Source: Neptunomonas qingdaonensis (GTDB lineage: Bacteria; Pseudomonadota; Gammaproteobacteria; Pseudomonadales; Balneatricaceae). From it: a stretch of DNA of 64,000 nt. Position numbers and translations under genes: made by a program. The stretch is taken from positions 310,001-374,000 of the forward strand of contig NZ_FOOU01000001.1 in NCBI RefSeq assembly GCF_900113275.1, in the 5' to 3' direction. Shown piece by piece: positions 24,921-32,983 of the stretch (position 1 is its first letter; each line of letters starts with the position of its first letter). Under the pieces are notes generated by a model. That model did not search any database and was not told where the DNA came from. It was given only the letters and a program-made list of their open reading frames with translations.

Positions 24921-25669
24921 TGAGTTGGTTGCCGGACGGGCTCGGCCAGTTTGACTTGTGGGTGTTGGTGAGTATGAGTGCCTTTACATCGATGATGACG
25001 GCTGCGGTTGGGATTGGCGGAGGTGTGTTGTTATTGGCCATTATGGCGCAAATTTTGCCCGTGCAGGCCTTGATTCCAGTACATGGGTTGGTGCAATTAG
25101 GCTCCAATGGTAACCGGGCTTATATGACGCGCCAGCATATAGACTGGAAAATGAGCCGTTTGTTTATACTGGGAGCCGTTGTCGGCGCAGTGATTTCTGT
25201 CTGGATCGTTATTCAATTACCGTTAGATGTTATTCGCTTAAGTGTTGCGTTTTTTATCTTGTTTTTAGTCTGGGGGCCAAAGCCTAAAGCCGTTACTCTG
25301 TCAAACGTAAAGCTGGTTATCGCCGGCGGGGTGACAACTATTATCTCTGCCTTTGTCGGCGCCACCGGGCCACTCGTGGCTGCTTTCGTACATCGCCGGA
25401 ATATGGAAAAATTGCCGACAGTCGCTACCTTTGCCGCCTGCATGTCGTTTCAGCATATGTTAAAAGCCATGGTTTTTGTAACGGTCGGATTCGCTTTCCA
25501 GGACTGGTTTTTCGTGATCGTATTAATGATTATTAGTGGGGCAGTGGGTACCTGGGTAGGTTTGCATCTGCTGAAAAGCCTATCTGCTGATCTGTTTAAG
25601 CAACTGTTTCGCTGGGTTGTTACTGCATTAGCGTTGCGTTTATCTTGGCAGGTTTTATTTTCAGGCTAG
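24920..25669 (+). CDS. TauE/SafE-family sulfite/anion exporter
   Basis: It has 249 residues with about eight hydrophobic helices and the duplicated TauE motif: TAAVGIGGGVLLLAIM near residue 30 and ISAFVGATGPLVAAF near residue 140. The family exports sulfite, sulfoacetate or related anions, and the substrate is not resolvable here. The chosen ATG overlaps the stop of the GGDEF-EAL gene (TGATG); a GTG directly before it is an alternative. It is the last gene before a strong terminator. Confidence 0.88.
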   Translation: MSWLPDGLGQFDLWVLVSMSAFTSMMTAAVGIGGGVLLLAIMAQILPVQALIPVHGLVQLGSNGNRAYMTRQHIDWKMSRLFILGAVVGAVISVWIVIQLPLDVIRLSVAFFILFLVWGPKPKAVTLSNVKLVIAGGVTTIISAFVGATGPLVAAFVHRRNMEKLPTVATFAACMSFQHMLKAMVFVTVGFAFQDWFFVIVLMIISGAVGTWVGLHLLKSLSADLFKQLFRWVVTALALRLSWQVLFSG

Positions 25670-25689
25670 TGTATCGATAGCGATGAACG

Positions 25690-25716
25690 AAAAAACCCGC
25701 AGTATGCGGGTTTTTT
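25690..25716. terminator. Strong bidirectional terminator
   Basis: A perfect 11-pair A/T-flanked stem (AAAAAACCCGC / GCGGGTTTTTT) surrounds AGTAT, between the convergent TauE and ilvD genes. Confidence 0.92.
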
Positions 25717-25734
25717 GATTGGGCTGTAGCGCGT

Positions 25735-27579
25735 TTATTCCAGCATGCTTAAATCACGTACCGCACCTTTGTCAGCGGATGTCGCCAGCAAGGCATAGGC
25801 TTTAAGCGCTGCCGACACTTTACGTGGACGTGCTTCAACAGGTTTCCAGCCAGCTTTGCCTTTGGCATCCATAGCCGCACGACGTTTAGAGAGTTCTTCA
25901 TCAGAAACCAGCAAGTTAATCGTACGGTTTGGAATGTCGATAAGAATTTTATCGCCGTTTTCAACCAGGCCTATCGCACCGCCTGCTGCCGCTTCAGGGG
26001 AGACATGTCCGATCGACAGACCCGATGTGCCGCCTGAAAAGCGTCCGTCGGTCAGCAATGCGCAAGCTTTGCCGAGGCCTTTGGACTTGATGTAAGACGT
26101 CGGGTAGAGCATTTCCTGCATACCCGGACCGCCTTTAGGGCCTTCGTATCTTACGATAATGATGTCACCAGGCTTAACCTTGTCAGCCAGAATATTAGCC
26201 ACTGCTTCATCTTGTGACTCGGTGACGTGCGCTGAGCCTTCAAAGACCAGAATCGAGTCGTCTACGCCGGCAGTTTTTACAACACAGCCATCCAGTGCAA
26301 TGTTACCTGTTAGAACGGCAAGTCCGCCTTCCAGAGAGTAGGCATGTTCAAGTGAGCGAATGCAGCCGTTTTCGCGGTCACCGTCCAGTGTTGGCCAGCG
26401 GGTTGATTGGCTGAAGGCTGTTTGTGTGGGTATGCCTGCCGGGCCTGCTTTGAAGAAGTTAATAACTTCCGCTGATGGGTTACGCATGATATCCCACTTT
26501 TCCAGACCTTCCAGCAAGGTTTTGCTATGTATTGTTGGGATGTCAGTATGCAGTTTACCTGCTCGCTCCAATTCACCTAATATTGCAAAGATACCGCCCG
26601 CACGATGCACATCTTCAACATGATAGAGTGGCGAGTTCGGGGCGACTTTACATAGCTGTGGAACTGTATGAGAGAGCCGGTCAATATCAGCCATGGTAAA
26701 ATCTATTTCGGCTTCTTGAGCAATAGCCAGCAAATGAAGAATGGTATTGGTCGATCCGCCCATGGAAATATCCAGAGTCATCGCGTTCTCAAAAGCTTTG
26801 AAGTTGCCAATGTTACGCGGAAGAACCGATTCGTCATCCTGCTCATAATAACGTTTTGCTAACTCGACAATACGCTCACCCGCCTCTTCAAACAGACGGC
26901 GGCGGTCACTGTGCGTTGCCAGAGTGGTACCATTGCCGGGTAAAGACAGTCCCAGAGCTTCTGTGAGGCAGTTCATAGAGTTGGCGGTAAACATTCCTGA
27001 GCATGAACCACAGGTAGGGCAGGCCGAGCGCTCATACTCTGCGACCTTCTCGTCAGAGGCGCTATCATCAACGGCGATGACCATTGCATCAACCAGATCC
27101 AGCTTGTGTTCTGAAAGCTTAGTCTTGCCGGCTTCCATCGGGCCACCGGAGACAAAAATAACCGGGATGTTAAGACGCATGCCGGCCATCAGCATCCCGG
27201 GTGTGATCTTGTCACAGTTAGAGATACAAACAAGCGCATCGGCGCAGTGGGCATTGACCATGTACTCAACGGAGTCGGCAATAATGTCACGTGACGGTAG
27301 CGAATACAGCATACCGTCATGACCCATGGCAATTCCGTCATCAACGGCGATTGTGTTGAATTCTTTAGCAACGCCACCCGCTTTTTCTATTTCACGTGCA
27401 ACCAGCTGTCCCATATCTTTCAGATGGACATGCCCTGGCACAAACTGGGTGAATGAGTTAGAAATGGCAATGATAGGCTTATGAAAATCGTCGTCTTTCA
27501 TGCCGGTAGCACGCCATAAAGCACGGGCACCAGCCATATTACGACCCGCAGTAGAGGTCTTAGAGCGATAAACGGGCAT
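25735..27579 (-). CDS. ilvD: Dihydroxy-acid dehydratase
   Basis: IlvD dehydrates 2,3-dihydroxy acids to 2-keto acids in valine, leucine and isoleucine synthesis. The 614-residue length is typical. The iron-sulfur region shows [10 protein letters not shown] and [11 protein letters not shown], with the E. coli-type N-terminal segment [12 protein letters not shown] and the [12 protein letters not shown] loop. The C-terminal barrel has [23 protein letters not shown]. It is a cytoplasmic, single-gene unit here, followed by a strong terminator. No obvious leader-peptide attenuator was seen in the 218 bases upstream. Confidence 0.98.
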   Translation of the reverse strand: MPVYRSKTSTAGRNMAGARALWRATGMKDDDFHKPIIAISNSFTQFVPGHVHLKDMGQLVAREIEKAGGVAKEFNTIAVDDGIAMGHDGMLYSLPSRDIIADSVEYMVNAHCADALVCISNCDKITPGMLMAGMRLNIPVIFVSGGPMEAGKTKLSEHKLDLVDAMVIAVDDSASDEKVAEYERSACPTCGSCSGMFTANSMNCLTEALGLSLPGNGTTLATHSDRRRLFEEAGERIVELAKRYYEQDDESVLPRNIGNFKAFENAMTLDISMGGSTNTILHLLAIAQEAEIDFTMADIDRLSHTVPQLCKVAPNSPLYHVEDVHRAGGIFAILGELERAGKLHTDIPTIHSKTLLEGLEKWDIMRNPSAEVINFFKAGPAGIPTQTAFSQSTRWPTLDGDRENGCIRSLEHAYSLEGGLAVLTGNIALDGCVVKTAGVDDSILVFEGSAHVTESQDEAVANILADKVKPGDIIIVRYEGPKGGPGMQEMLYPTSYIKSKGLGKACALLTDGRFSGGTSGLSIGHVSPEAAAGGAIGLVENGDKILIDIPNRTINLLVSDEELSKRRAAMDAKGKAGWKPVEARPRKVSAALKAYALLATSADKGAVRDLSMLE

Positions 27580-27797
27580 GGAAAAATCTCTCTGTCAGTT
27601 GCTGATTATATTGGTCGGGAATTATATCAGAAACTCTGCTCAGATAGAGAATAGTGAACTAGAGAATGCTGCAATAGCAAATAGAGAGGCGTACAGAGGA
27701 TCTTAAAAAGAAGGTAAAACATAGCCGTATCTTTTATTAAGAGAGAAAAGCTGGGATAGTCTTACCTGAATGGTCTTACGCATATGAACTGAGAATA

Positions 27798-28052
27798 ATG
27801 ATGTCTGATATAAAGTCTGAGCGCAAAAAAATAGGGTCTGATAAGTGGTTACGCATATTAATGAAAGCCGGTATTCCGCTAGCCGTTATTAGTTTGGGCA
27901 GCTTGTGGCTCGGTCATCTGTTGGCTAACCCCGCGTTTGGCAAGGTGTTTCTGCTGACCTTGCCTGTCACGCTTCTGATCGGCTTTACTTATAATATCCG
28001 CTACGTCATGTTGGCGGTTCGCCGGCAGCGTAATTCCTCCGCTGATGAATGA
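27798..28052 (+). CDS. Small membrane protein, 84 aa
   Basis: A basic N-terminus (about 20 residues) is followed by two hydrophobic helices (about 25-45 and 50-70) and a basic tail. I do not recognise the family. It overlaps the start of the Crp/Fnr gene by 8 bases, so the two are translated from one message and possibly act together. Two tandem ATGs are present (27798 and 27801), and the ribosome site is weak. Confidence 0.65.
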   Translation: MMSDIKSERKKIGSDKWLRILMKAGIPLAVISLGSLWLGHLLANPAFGKVFLLTLPVTLLIGFTYNIRYVMLAVRRQRNSSADE

Positions 28053-28704
28053 TTTTTTTCAAGCCCTTCCTTTTATTGATAACCTCAATAGCCTGCAAAT
28101 AGAACGGCTGCACAATGCTCAGCTGCTGACGATGGAAGAGGGGAGCGTCGTCTTACGCCAGGGAGATGCGTGCACAGGTTTCCTGATCCTTGTTGACGGC
28201 TGTATCAGGGTTTTTGGTCGATCGACTCAGGGAAAAGAGCTGGAGATGTATCGTATTGAGCAGATGGGAACGTGTGTGCTGAGTACCTCTTGCCTGCTGG
28301 CGGGTAACACTTATCCGGCAGAAGCGGTGGTTGAACAGGATGCGACGTTCTTTTTGCTGAGTGCTGATGATTTTACATACCTTATGTCTGAATCAGCTGC
28401 TTTTCGTAGTTTTGTTTTCGATTCATATGCGCAACGTCTGAGTAATTTATTGATGCTGGTCCAGTCGATTGCATTTGAGAGCATTGAAACACGTTTAGCA
28501 CGCTATCTGCTTCATGAGGGGCGTAGAAGCCTGGTGTTATCCTTGTCTCATCAGCAGATCGCTGATGCGCTAGGCACGGCGAGAGAAGTCGTGAGCCGGC
28601 ATTTGAAGCTGATGGAGCAGCAGGGGTGGTTGTCGCTTTCCCGTGGACAAATATTGTTATTAGCGCCCTCTGCGATGGAGGCTTTTTTAAAGCAGCAGCT
28701 TTGA
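28045..28704 (+). CDS. Crp/Fnr-family transcriptional regulator lacking Fe-S cysteines
   Basis: The 219-residue protein has a cyclic-nucleotide-binding fold (about residues 15-125), a dimerisation helix and a winged HTH (about 160-215; recognition segment LGTAREVVSRHLKLME). The N-terminal cysteine group that holds the oxygen-sensing cluster in FNR is absent, so it is not FNR itself. The effector is unknown; NO, redox state or another small molecule are the usual options for this group. Immediately downstream lie a Crp-like palindrome (28706-28721) and a DUF2892 gene, a pairing often seen for regulators of this kind. Confidence 0.88.
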   Translation: MNDFFQALPFIDNLNSLQIERLHNAQLLTMEEGSVVLRQGDACTGFLILVDGCIRVFGRSTQGKELEMYRIEQMGTCVLSTSCLLAGNTYPAEAVVEQDATFFLLSADDFTYLMSESAAFRSFVFDSYAQRLSNLLMLVQSIAFESIETRLARYLLHEGRRSLVLSLSHQQIADALGTAREVVSRHLKLMEQQGWLSLSRGQILLLAPSAMEAFLKQQL

Positions 28705-28705
28705 A

Positions 28706-28721
28706 TGTGACTTTTGTCACT
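28706..28721. promoter_or_regulatory. Crp/Fnr-type palindrome upstream of the DUF2892 gene
   Basis: TGTGACTTTTGTCACT matches the CRP half-site pattern TGTGA-N6-TCACA with one difference at the last base. It sits directly after the Crp/Fnr gene and about 97 bases before the DUF2892 start. It could be bound by CRP or by the neighbouring regulator. Confidence 0.5.
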
Positions 28722-28753
28722 GTGTTTGCCTTCGTTAAGAGGGAAAATCTATT

Positions 28754-28801
28754 GATAACGTTAAACATAGGTAGCGTTAAAGATAGGTAACGTTAAAACA
28801 C
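28754..28801. repeat. Three tandem 16-bp repeats
   Basis: Three consecutive 16-base units share the core GTAACGTTAAA with one or two changes (the invariant CGTTAAA is at 28759, 28775 and 28791). They end 17 bases before the DUF2892 ATG, so they lie in its promoter or leader. They could be repeated operator sites or a small slipped-strand expansion. Confidence 0.75.
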
Positions 28802-28817
28802 AGTTGGAGATACGATC

Positions 28818-29012
28818 ATGGAAAAAAATATTGGCTCTGTAGATAAAGTTATACGCGTTTTGGTCGGATTGGTTTTGATTGCTTTGGTTTTTGTAGGGCC
28901 TCAAACCCCGTGGGGGTGGATTGGTGTTCCGGTTATTCTGATCGCATTAGTGGGTATCTGTCCTCTCTATAAAATCATTGGTATGAGTACTTGTAAGACT
29001 TGTCAAAAGTAG
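28818..29012 (+). CDS. DUF2892 (YgaP-like transmembrane) protein, 64 aa
   Basis: It starts KNIGSVDKVIRVLVG, the hallmark of DUF2892, followed by two membrane helices (about residues 12-30 and 33-50) and the conserved ICPLYKIIGMSTCK end with cysteines at about 47, 59 and 62. The same module is the membrane tail of rhodanese proteins such as YgaP. As a stand-alone protein it is common next to Crp/Fnr or ArsR regulators and sulfur genes; its function is not established. GGAGA precedes the ATG. Confidence 0.88.
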   Translation: MEKNIGSVDKVIRVLVGLVLIALVFVGPQTPWGWIGVPVILIALVGICPLYKIIGMSTCKTCQK

Positions 29013-29042
29013 TAACAGGTTCGCAAGTGAGAAAATAAATAG

Positions 29043-29084
29043 GCCGACCACACTCCCCCGCCTTATGTCAGGCTTGTGGTCGGC
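29043..29084. terminator. Hairpin terminator after the DUF2892 gene
   Basis: The perfect 10-pair outer stem GCCGACCACA (29043-29052) / TGTGGTCGGC (29075-29084) contains a small inner stem (GCCT/AGGC). A short T-rich tail follows. Confidence 0.75.
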
Positions 29085-29299
29085 TTATCGTTTAATCCAT
29101 GTTATTAACTATTCGTTAATGCTTATGGGATACAATCTGCTTCTTTAGTCGCGTCGAAATGAACTATTAATAATAATTTTCAGACCTGATTTTTTGTCTT
29201 GCTTTAGCTACGCTTTGATATAATACGGCATTATTTTTCATTTTTCGGATAAAACTGTGCTGACTATCTTTAGAGGCTAAACTCAAAAGGGTTACCATA

Positions 29300-29578
29300 A
29301 TGCCTAATACCCGCAACACTTCATTACTGAAGCATTTGCCGAGATGGTTGATGTTATTAACAGTGCTTAGTTGCGCTGCCTTAGCTTCAGACCCTGCTGA
29401 TACTGTCGTAATGAGTGATGCCATCGAAATAGCTAAAAAGGCCGTCGGTGGAGAAGTGGTGAAGGCTGATACACTCACTCTGGAAACAGGCTTGGCATAT
29501 CGTATCCGTTTAGTTAACAATGGGCATGTAAAAGAGGTGTTGGTTGATGCAACCAGCGGTGAGCTGTTACCCCCGTAA
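29300..29578 (+). CDS. PepSY-domain periplasmic protein, 92 aa
   Basis: An N-terminal signal (about residues 1-29, cleavage near ALA) is followed by one PepSY domain: AIEIAKKAVGGEVVKADTLTLETG...YRIRLVNNGHVKEVLVDATSGELL. Small PepSY proteins are secreted and are frequently encoded with two-component systems, where they may sense or modulate an envelope signal. It is the first gene of an operon with a response regulator (16 bases later) and a histidine kinase. Confidence 0.88.
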   Translation: MPNTRNTSLLKHLPRWLMLLTVLSCAALASDPADTVVMSDAIEIAKKAVGGEVVKADTLTLETGLAYRIRLVNNGHVKEVLVDATSGELLPP

Positions 29579-29593
29579 AATCAGGAGCGTTAT

Positions 29594-30271
29594 ATGAAAC
29601 TTTTGGTGGTAGAAGATGATGCAGATTTGCGTCGCCAACTGGTCAGTGGGCTGGAGTCCAATGGATATACTGTAGAAGAAACGGCCGATGGGCAGGAGGC
29701 TCTCTACCTGGGAACAGAATTTTCTTATGATCTGGCGATTGTTGATTTGGGTTTGCCATCCTTATCTGGCGTTGACCTGATAAAGAAATGGCGTGCTAAT
29801 GAGCGTAACTTCCCTATTATTATTTTGACCGCACGAAGTGATTGGCAGGATAAGGTAGAAGGTTTAGAAGCCGGTGCTGATGACTTTCTGGTGAAACCAT
29901 TTCATATGGAAGAGTTGATGGCTCGTCTGAATGCACTGCTGCGCAGAGCGGCAGGCCACGCCAAACCGGTGTTGGAATTCGGCGCCCTGAGCCTGGATAC
30001 TGTTGGGCGTGTCGTTTCGTGTGACTCACGGCCAGTTAAGTTGACCAGTTATGAATACCGTACGTTAGAGTATCTGATGCTCAATGCTGGAAAAACGGTT
30101 TCTAAGTCTGAGTTAACTGAGCATCTTTACCATCAGGATTTTGATAGGGATAGTAATGTTCTTGAAGTGTTTATCCGACGCCTGCGTCAGAAACTTGACC
30201 CCGAGCAGAAACTTCAGCCGATTACGACCGTACGAGGCTTGGGGTACAGGTTCGATCTGCCATCCTCTTAA
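29594..30271 (+). CDS. OmpR/PhoP-family response regulator
   Basis: The 225-residue protein has a receiver domain with D8, D9, phospho-acceptor D51 (IVDLGLPSLSG) and the conserved lysine in LVKPF near residue 102. It also has an OmpR-type winged-helix DNA-binding domain (about 128-222, SYEYRTLEYLM...FIRRLRQKL...VRGLGYRF). It is closest in feel to PhoP/QseB-type regulators of envelope and metal stress. The downstream kinase begins 6 bases after the stop and is its partner. Confidence 0.94.
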   Translation: MKLLVVEDDADLRRQLVSGLESNGYTVEETADGQEALYLGTEFSYDLAIVDLGLPSLSGVDLIKKWRANERNFPIIILTARSDWQDKVEGLEAGADDFLVKPFHMEELMARLNALLRRAAGHAKPVLEFGALSLDTVGRVVSCDSRPVKLTSYEYRTLEYLMLNAGKTVSKSELTEHLYHQDFDRDSNVLEVFIRRLRQKLDPEQKLQPITTVRGLGYRFDLPSS

Positions 30272-30277
30272 TAAGCA

Positions 30278-31642
30278 ATGAAGAAGTCTTATGCTGGTCT
30301 GGCATCCCGGTCTCTAAAGGCGAGGCTTCTTATCGCATCATTTATTCTGCTGCCCATGATCATTGGTGTGGCAGGTTATGCGTTACAAAACTCATTTGCT
30401 TATAGCCTTCAGGCGTCATTGGAGAAACGTCTGCGATTGCAGGTATACCTGATGATAGGCGCGGCGGAGATGCAGGATGGCAAACTAGCTATCCCTGAAA
30501 CTCAGCATCAACTGCGTCAAGGAGACGAAACTTTCGGGTTTATTCATACCCATTTGGGATTGCCTCAATGGGAATCGACAAATGCCCATCAGTTGAGTGA
30601 TAAAGTTCGCGACTCTGTAGTCGCTACCCGAATACGTATTGGCGAAACTCGCTTTAACTATTTTGAAGATGAAAATCTCTATCTCTACCAGTACCCTCTG
30701 CAGTGGGAGAGCGCCGGGGTGGCGCGTCGTTACCTGTTTTCCATTGTTGAAAGTGGAGCGCAACTGTCTGCTGAGCTGAACGCTTATCGAACGCAATTAT
30801 GGGGATGGTTATTTGCTGTTACCGTATTGGCGTTGATGCTGCAAACGTTAATAACACGCTGGGGGTTGAAGCCCTTAAGTGGGCTAGTCGAGGATCTGCA
30901 CAATATTGAACGTGGTTATTCGACCCGTCTGGCGGGTTATTATCCTGAAGAGGTGCAAGGCGTAACCGATAGCCTTAATCACTTGCTGCACAGTGAGCGC
31001 AATCAGCGGGAGCGTTACCGGAATACTCTCGGGGATTTGGCGCATAGTCTTAAAACCCCTCTGGCCGTTATCCGGGGCGCGGGCAACGAACAGATGCTCT
31101 ACGATGGTTATCGTCATGTAGTGGAGGATCAGGTAAGGAGGATGGATCAGATTGTACAGTACCAACTGGCTCGTGCTGTTCGAAGTCAAACCAATAGTAT
31201 CGCTCAGGCAACCCCGCTAGCGCCTATTATCAAGCGTATTACTTCTGCTCTGGGTAAAGTCTACCGGGAGAAGAATGTAGATATCAGTTTGCAGCTGGAT
31301 GAAACGGCTCTGTTTGGTGCTGATGAGCGAGACATGATGGAGTTGCTCGGTAATATGCTTGAAAATGCTTTCAAGTATAGTCATTCTGCTGTGCGTGTCT
31401 CATTGACTAAAGAGGCTGACTGGGTGCAATTGGATATTGAAGATGACGGGCCGGGCGTTTCACGGGAGATGCGGCATGTCATATTGCAGCGTGGTGCCAG
31501 AGTAGATACGTCGGCGGCGCCGGGACAGGGTATAGGACTGACCGTCGCTGTTGATATTCTCAGTAGCTATGACGGTCAGTTAGAGGTAAGTGAGTCCTCA
31601 CTAGGTGGTGCTCGATTCAAAATAATATTGCCTATTGGCTAA
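30278..31642 (+). CDS. Sensor histidine kinase (PhoQ-like)
   Basis: The 454-residue protein has a membrane helix at about 18-38, a periplasmic domain of about 135 residues, a second helix at about 175-192, and a HAMP-like linker. The HisKA-type phosphoacceptor H256 lies in LGDLAHSLKTPLAVI. A HATPase domain follows, with an N box (LLGNMLENAFKYS), G1 (DIEDDGPGV) and a G2-like GQGIGLTVA. The GDLAHSLKTPL motif is typical of the PhoQ group. Together with the PepSY protein and response regulator it should sense an envelope condition; the ligand is unknown. Confidence 0.93.
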   Translation: MKKSYAGLASRSLKARLLIASFILLPMIIGVAGYALQNSFAYSLQASLEKRLRLQVYLMIGAAEMQDGKLAIPETQHQLRQGDETFGFIHTHLGLPQWESTNAHQLSDKVRDSVVATRIRIGETRFNYFEDENLYLYQYPLQWESAGVARRYLFSIVESGAQLSAELNAYRTQLWGWLFAVTVLALMLQTLITRWGLKPLSGLVEDLHNIERGYSTRLAGYYPEEVQGVTDSLNHLLHSERNQRERYRNTLGDLAHSLKTPLAVIRGAGNEQMLYDGYRHVVEDQVRRMDQIVQYQLARAVRSQTNSIAQATPLAPIIKRITSALGKVYREKNVDISLQLDETALFGADERDMMELLGNMLENAFKYSHSAVRVSLTKEADWVQLDIEDDGPGVSREMRHVILQRGARVDTSAAPGQGIGLTVAVDILSSYDGQLEVSESSLGGARFKIILPIG

Positions 31643-32983
31643 TCAGAGCATTTTGCTAAAAACTTTCGAGTTTCTCTGATAGTTATAGAGTGCCTGTTTT
31701 TTGCCGGGTAGCTTTGCCAGCGCCATTTCTGCAAAACCATGCTCAATAAACCAGTGGGCTGTTCGGGTGGTTAATACGAAGAGATACTCCAGTTGCAGTT
31801 CACGCGCTCTTTCTTCAATTGCCTGAAGCAGCATCTCAGCCCGGTCTCCACCCTGGTAGGCCTTCGCGATGGCAACACAGGCAAGCTCGCCCATTTTTTC
31901 ATCAGGGAACAGGTAGAGTGCGGCACAGCCAATAATCGCCCCATCACGCTCAACCACAAAAAATTGTTCGACTTCGGCTTCGAGCAGTTCGCGGGAGCGG
32001 CGCACCAGAATTCCGGAATCTTCTAACGGCTTAATCAGCTCGATAATGCCGCCTACATCTTCGATATTGGCCGCTCTGACTTGCTCATATGACTCTTGAA
32101 TAATCATCGTGCCTGCGCCATCACGGGTGTACAGTTCCGCCAGTAATGCGCCATCATCTTTGTAGCTGATCAGGTGGCAACGGGGAACGCCTCCGGCGCA
32201 GACTTCTGTTGCCATCTGTAACAGTTTTGATAGCTCAGTATAAGCGGTTTCAGGGTCATCAGATTGCAAATGGTAATACTGCTGAAGAAAACGTTCCGCT
32301 GTGCGTGCCAGCAGTTCGCTGCGCAATATGCCACGGCTATCAATAATGCCTTTTTCAGCGCCAAATAAGATCAATTTATCTGCTTGCAGTGCAATCGCTG
32401 TCTGAGTCGCGACCTCTTCAACGGACAGGTTGAATATTTCCCCCGTGGGTGAATAACCCAAATTAGAGAGTAGTACGATATTGCCCTGATTAAGCTGGCC
32501 TCGAATGCCCTGATGGTCGATACGTCTGACTTCTCCGGTATGGCAGAGATCGACGCCTTCATAAATACCCATCGGCCTTGCGGTAATGAAGTTACCGGAA
32601 CATACGCGGATCTCCGCGCCATGCATGGGTGTATTGACTAATCCCATAGACAGTTTTGCTTCAACAGTACTTCTGAGTACGCCGATTGCTTCGATGACGC
32701 ATTGCAGTGCATCTGTGTCAGTGACTCGTAAGTCATGATGTAAGCGGGTTTCCAGCTGCTGGTTGGTGAGTCTTTCTTCAATTTGTGGGCGCGCTCCATG
32801 CACTAGCACGAGACGAATCCCAAGGCTGGTCATCAGGGTGATGTCGTGGACTATGTTGTCAAAGTTATCATCGGCAATAGCTTCGCCGCCGATCATCAAA
32901 ACAAATGTTTTTCCTCTGTGGGCGTTAATATAAGGCGATGAATGGCGGAACCAGTTTACATAGTGGATGCTTTCGTCACGCAC
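31643..32983 (-). CDS. argA: N-acetylglutamate synthase
   Basis: This makes N-acetylglutamate from glutamate and acetyl-CoA, the first step of arginine synthesis. The 446-residue protein has the classical two-part build: an amino-acid kinase-like domain (about residues 20-280, with VLMIGGEAIADDN and VLVHGARPQIEERL), which carries the arginine feedback site in E. coli ArgA, and a C-terminal GNAT acetyltransferase domain (about 295-435, with IGCAALYLFPDEKMGELACVAI). It starts at GTG and overlaps the end of argE by 8 bases. Confidence 0.97.
   Translation of the reverse strand: MRDESIHYVNWFRHSSPYINAHRGKTFVLMIGGEAIADDNFDNIVHDITLMTSLGIRLVLVHGARPQIEERLTNQQLETRLHHDLRVTDTDALQCVIEAIGVLRSTVEAKLSMGLVNTPMHGAEIRVCSGNFITARPMGIYEGVDLCHTGEVRRIDHQGIRGQLNQGNIVLLSNLGYSPTGEIFNLSVEEVATQTAIALQADKLILFGAEKGIIDSRGILRSELLARTAERFLQQYYHLQSDDPETAYTELSKLLQMATEVCAGGVPRCHLISYKDDGALLAELYTRDGAGTMIIQESYEQVRAANIEDVGGIIELIKPLEDSGILVRRSRELLEAEVEQFFVVERDGAIIGCAALYLFPDEKMGELACVAIAKAYQGGDRAEMLLQAIEERARELQLEYLFVLTTRTAHWFIEHGFAEMALAKLPGKKQALYNYQRNSKVFSKML

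Noticed and set aside
28754-28801. CRISPR array or replication iterons
   Set aside because: The three 16-bp units are directly adjacent without spacers, and no rep or cas gene is near; they lie in a short promoter region.
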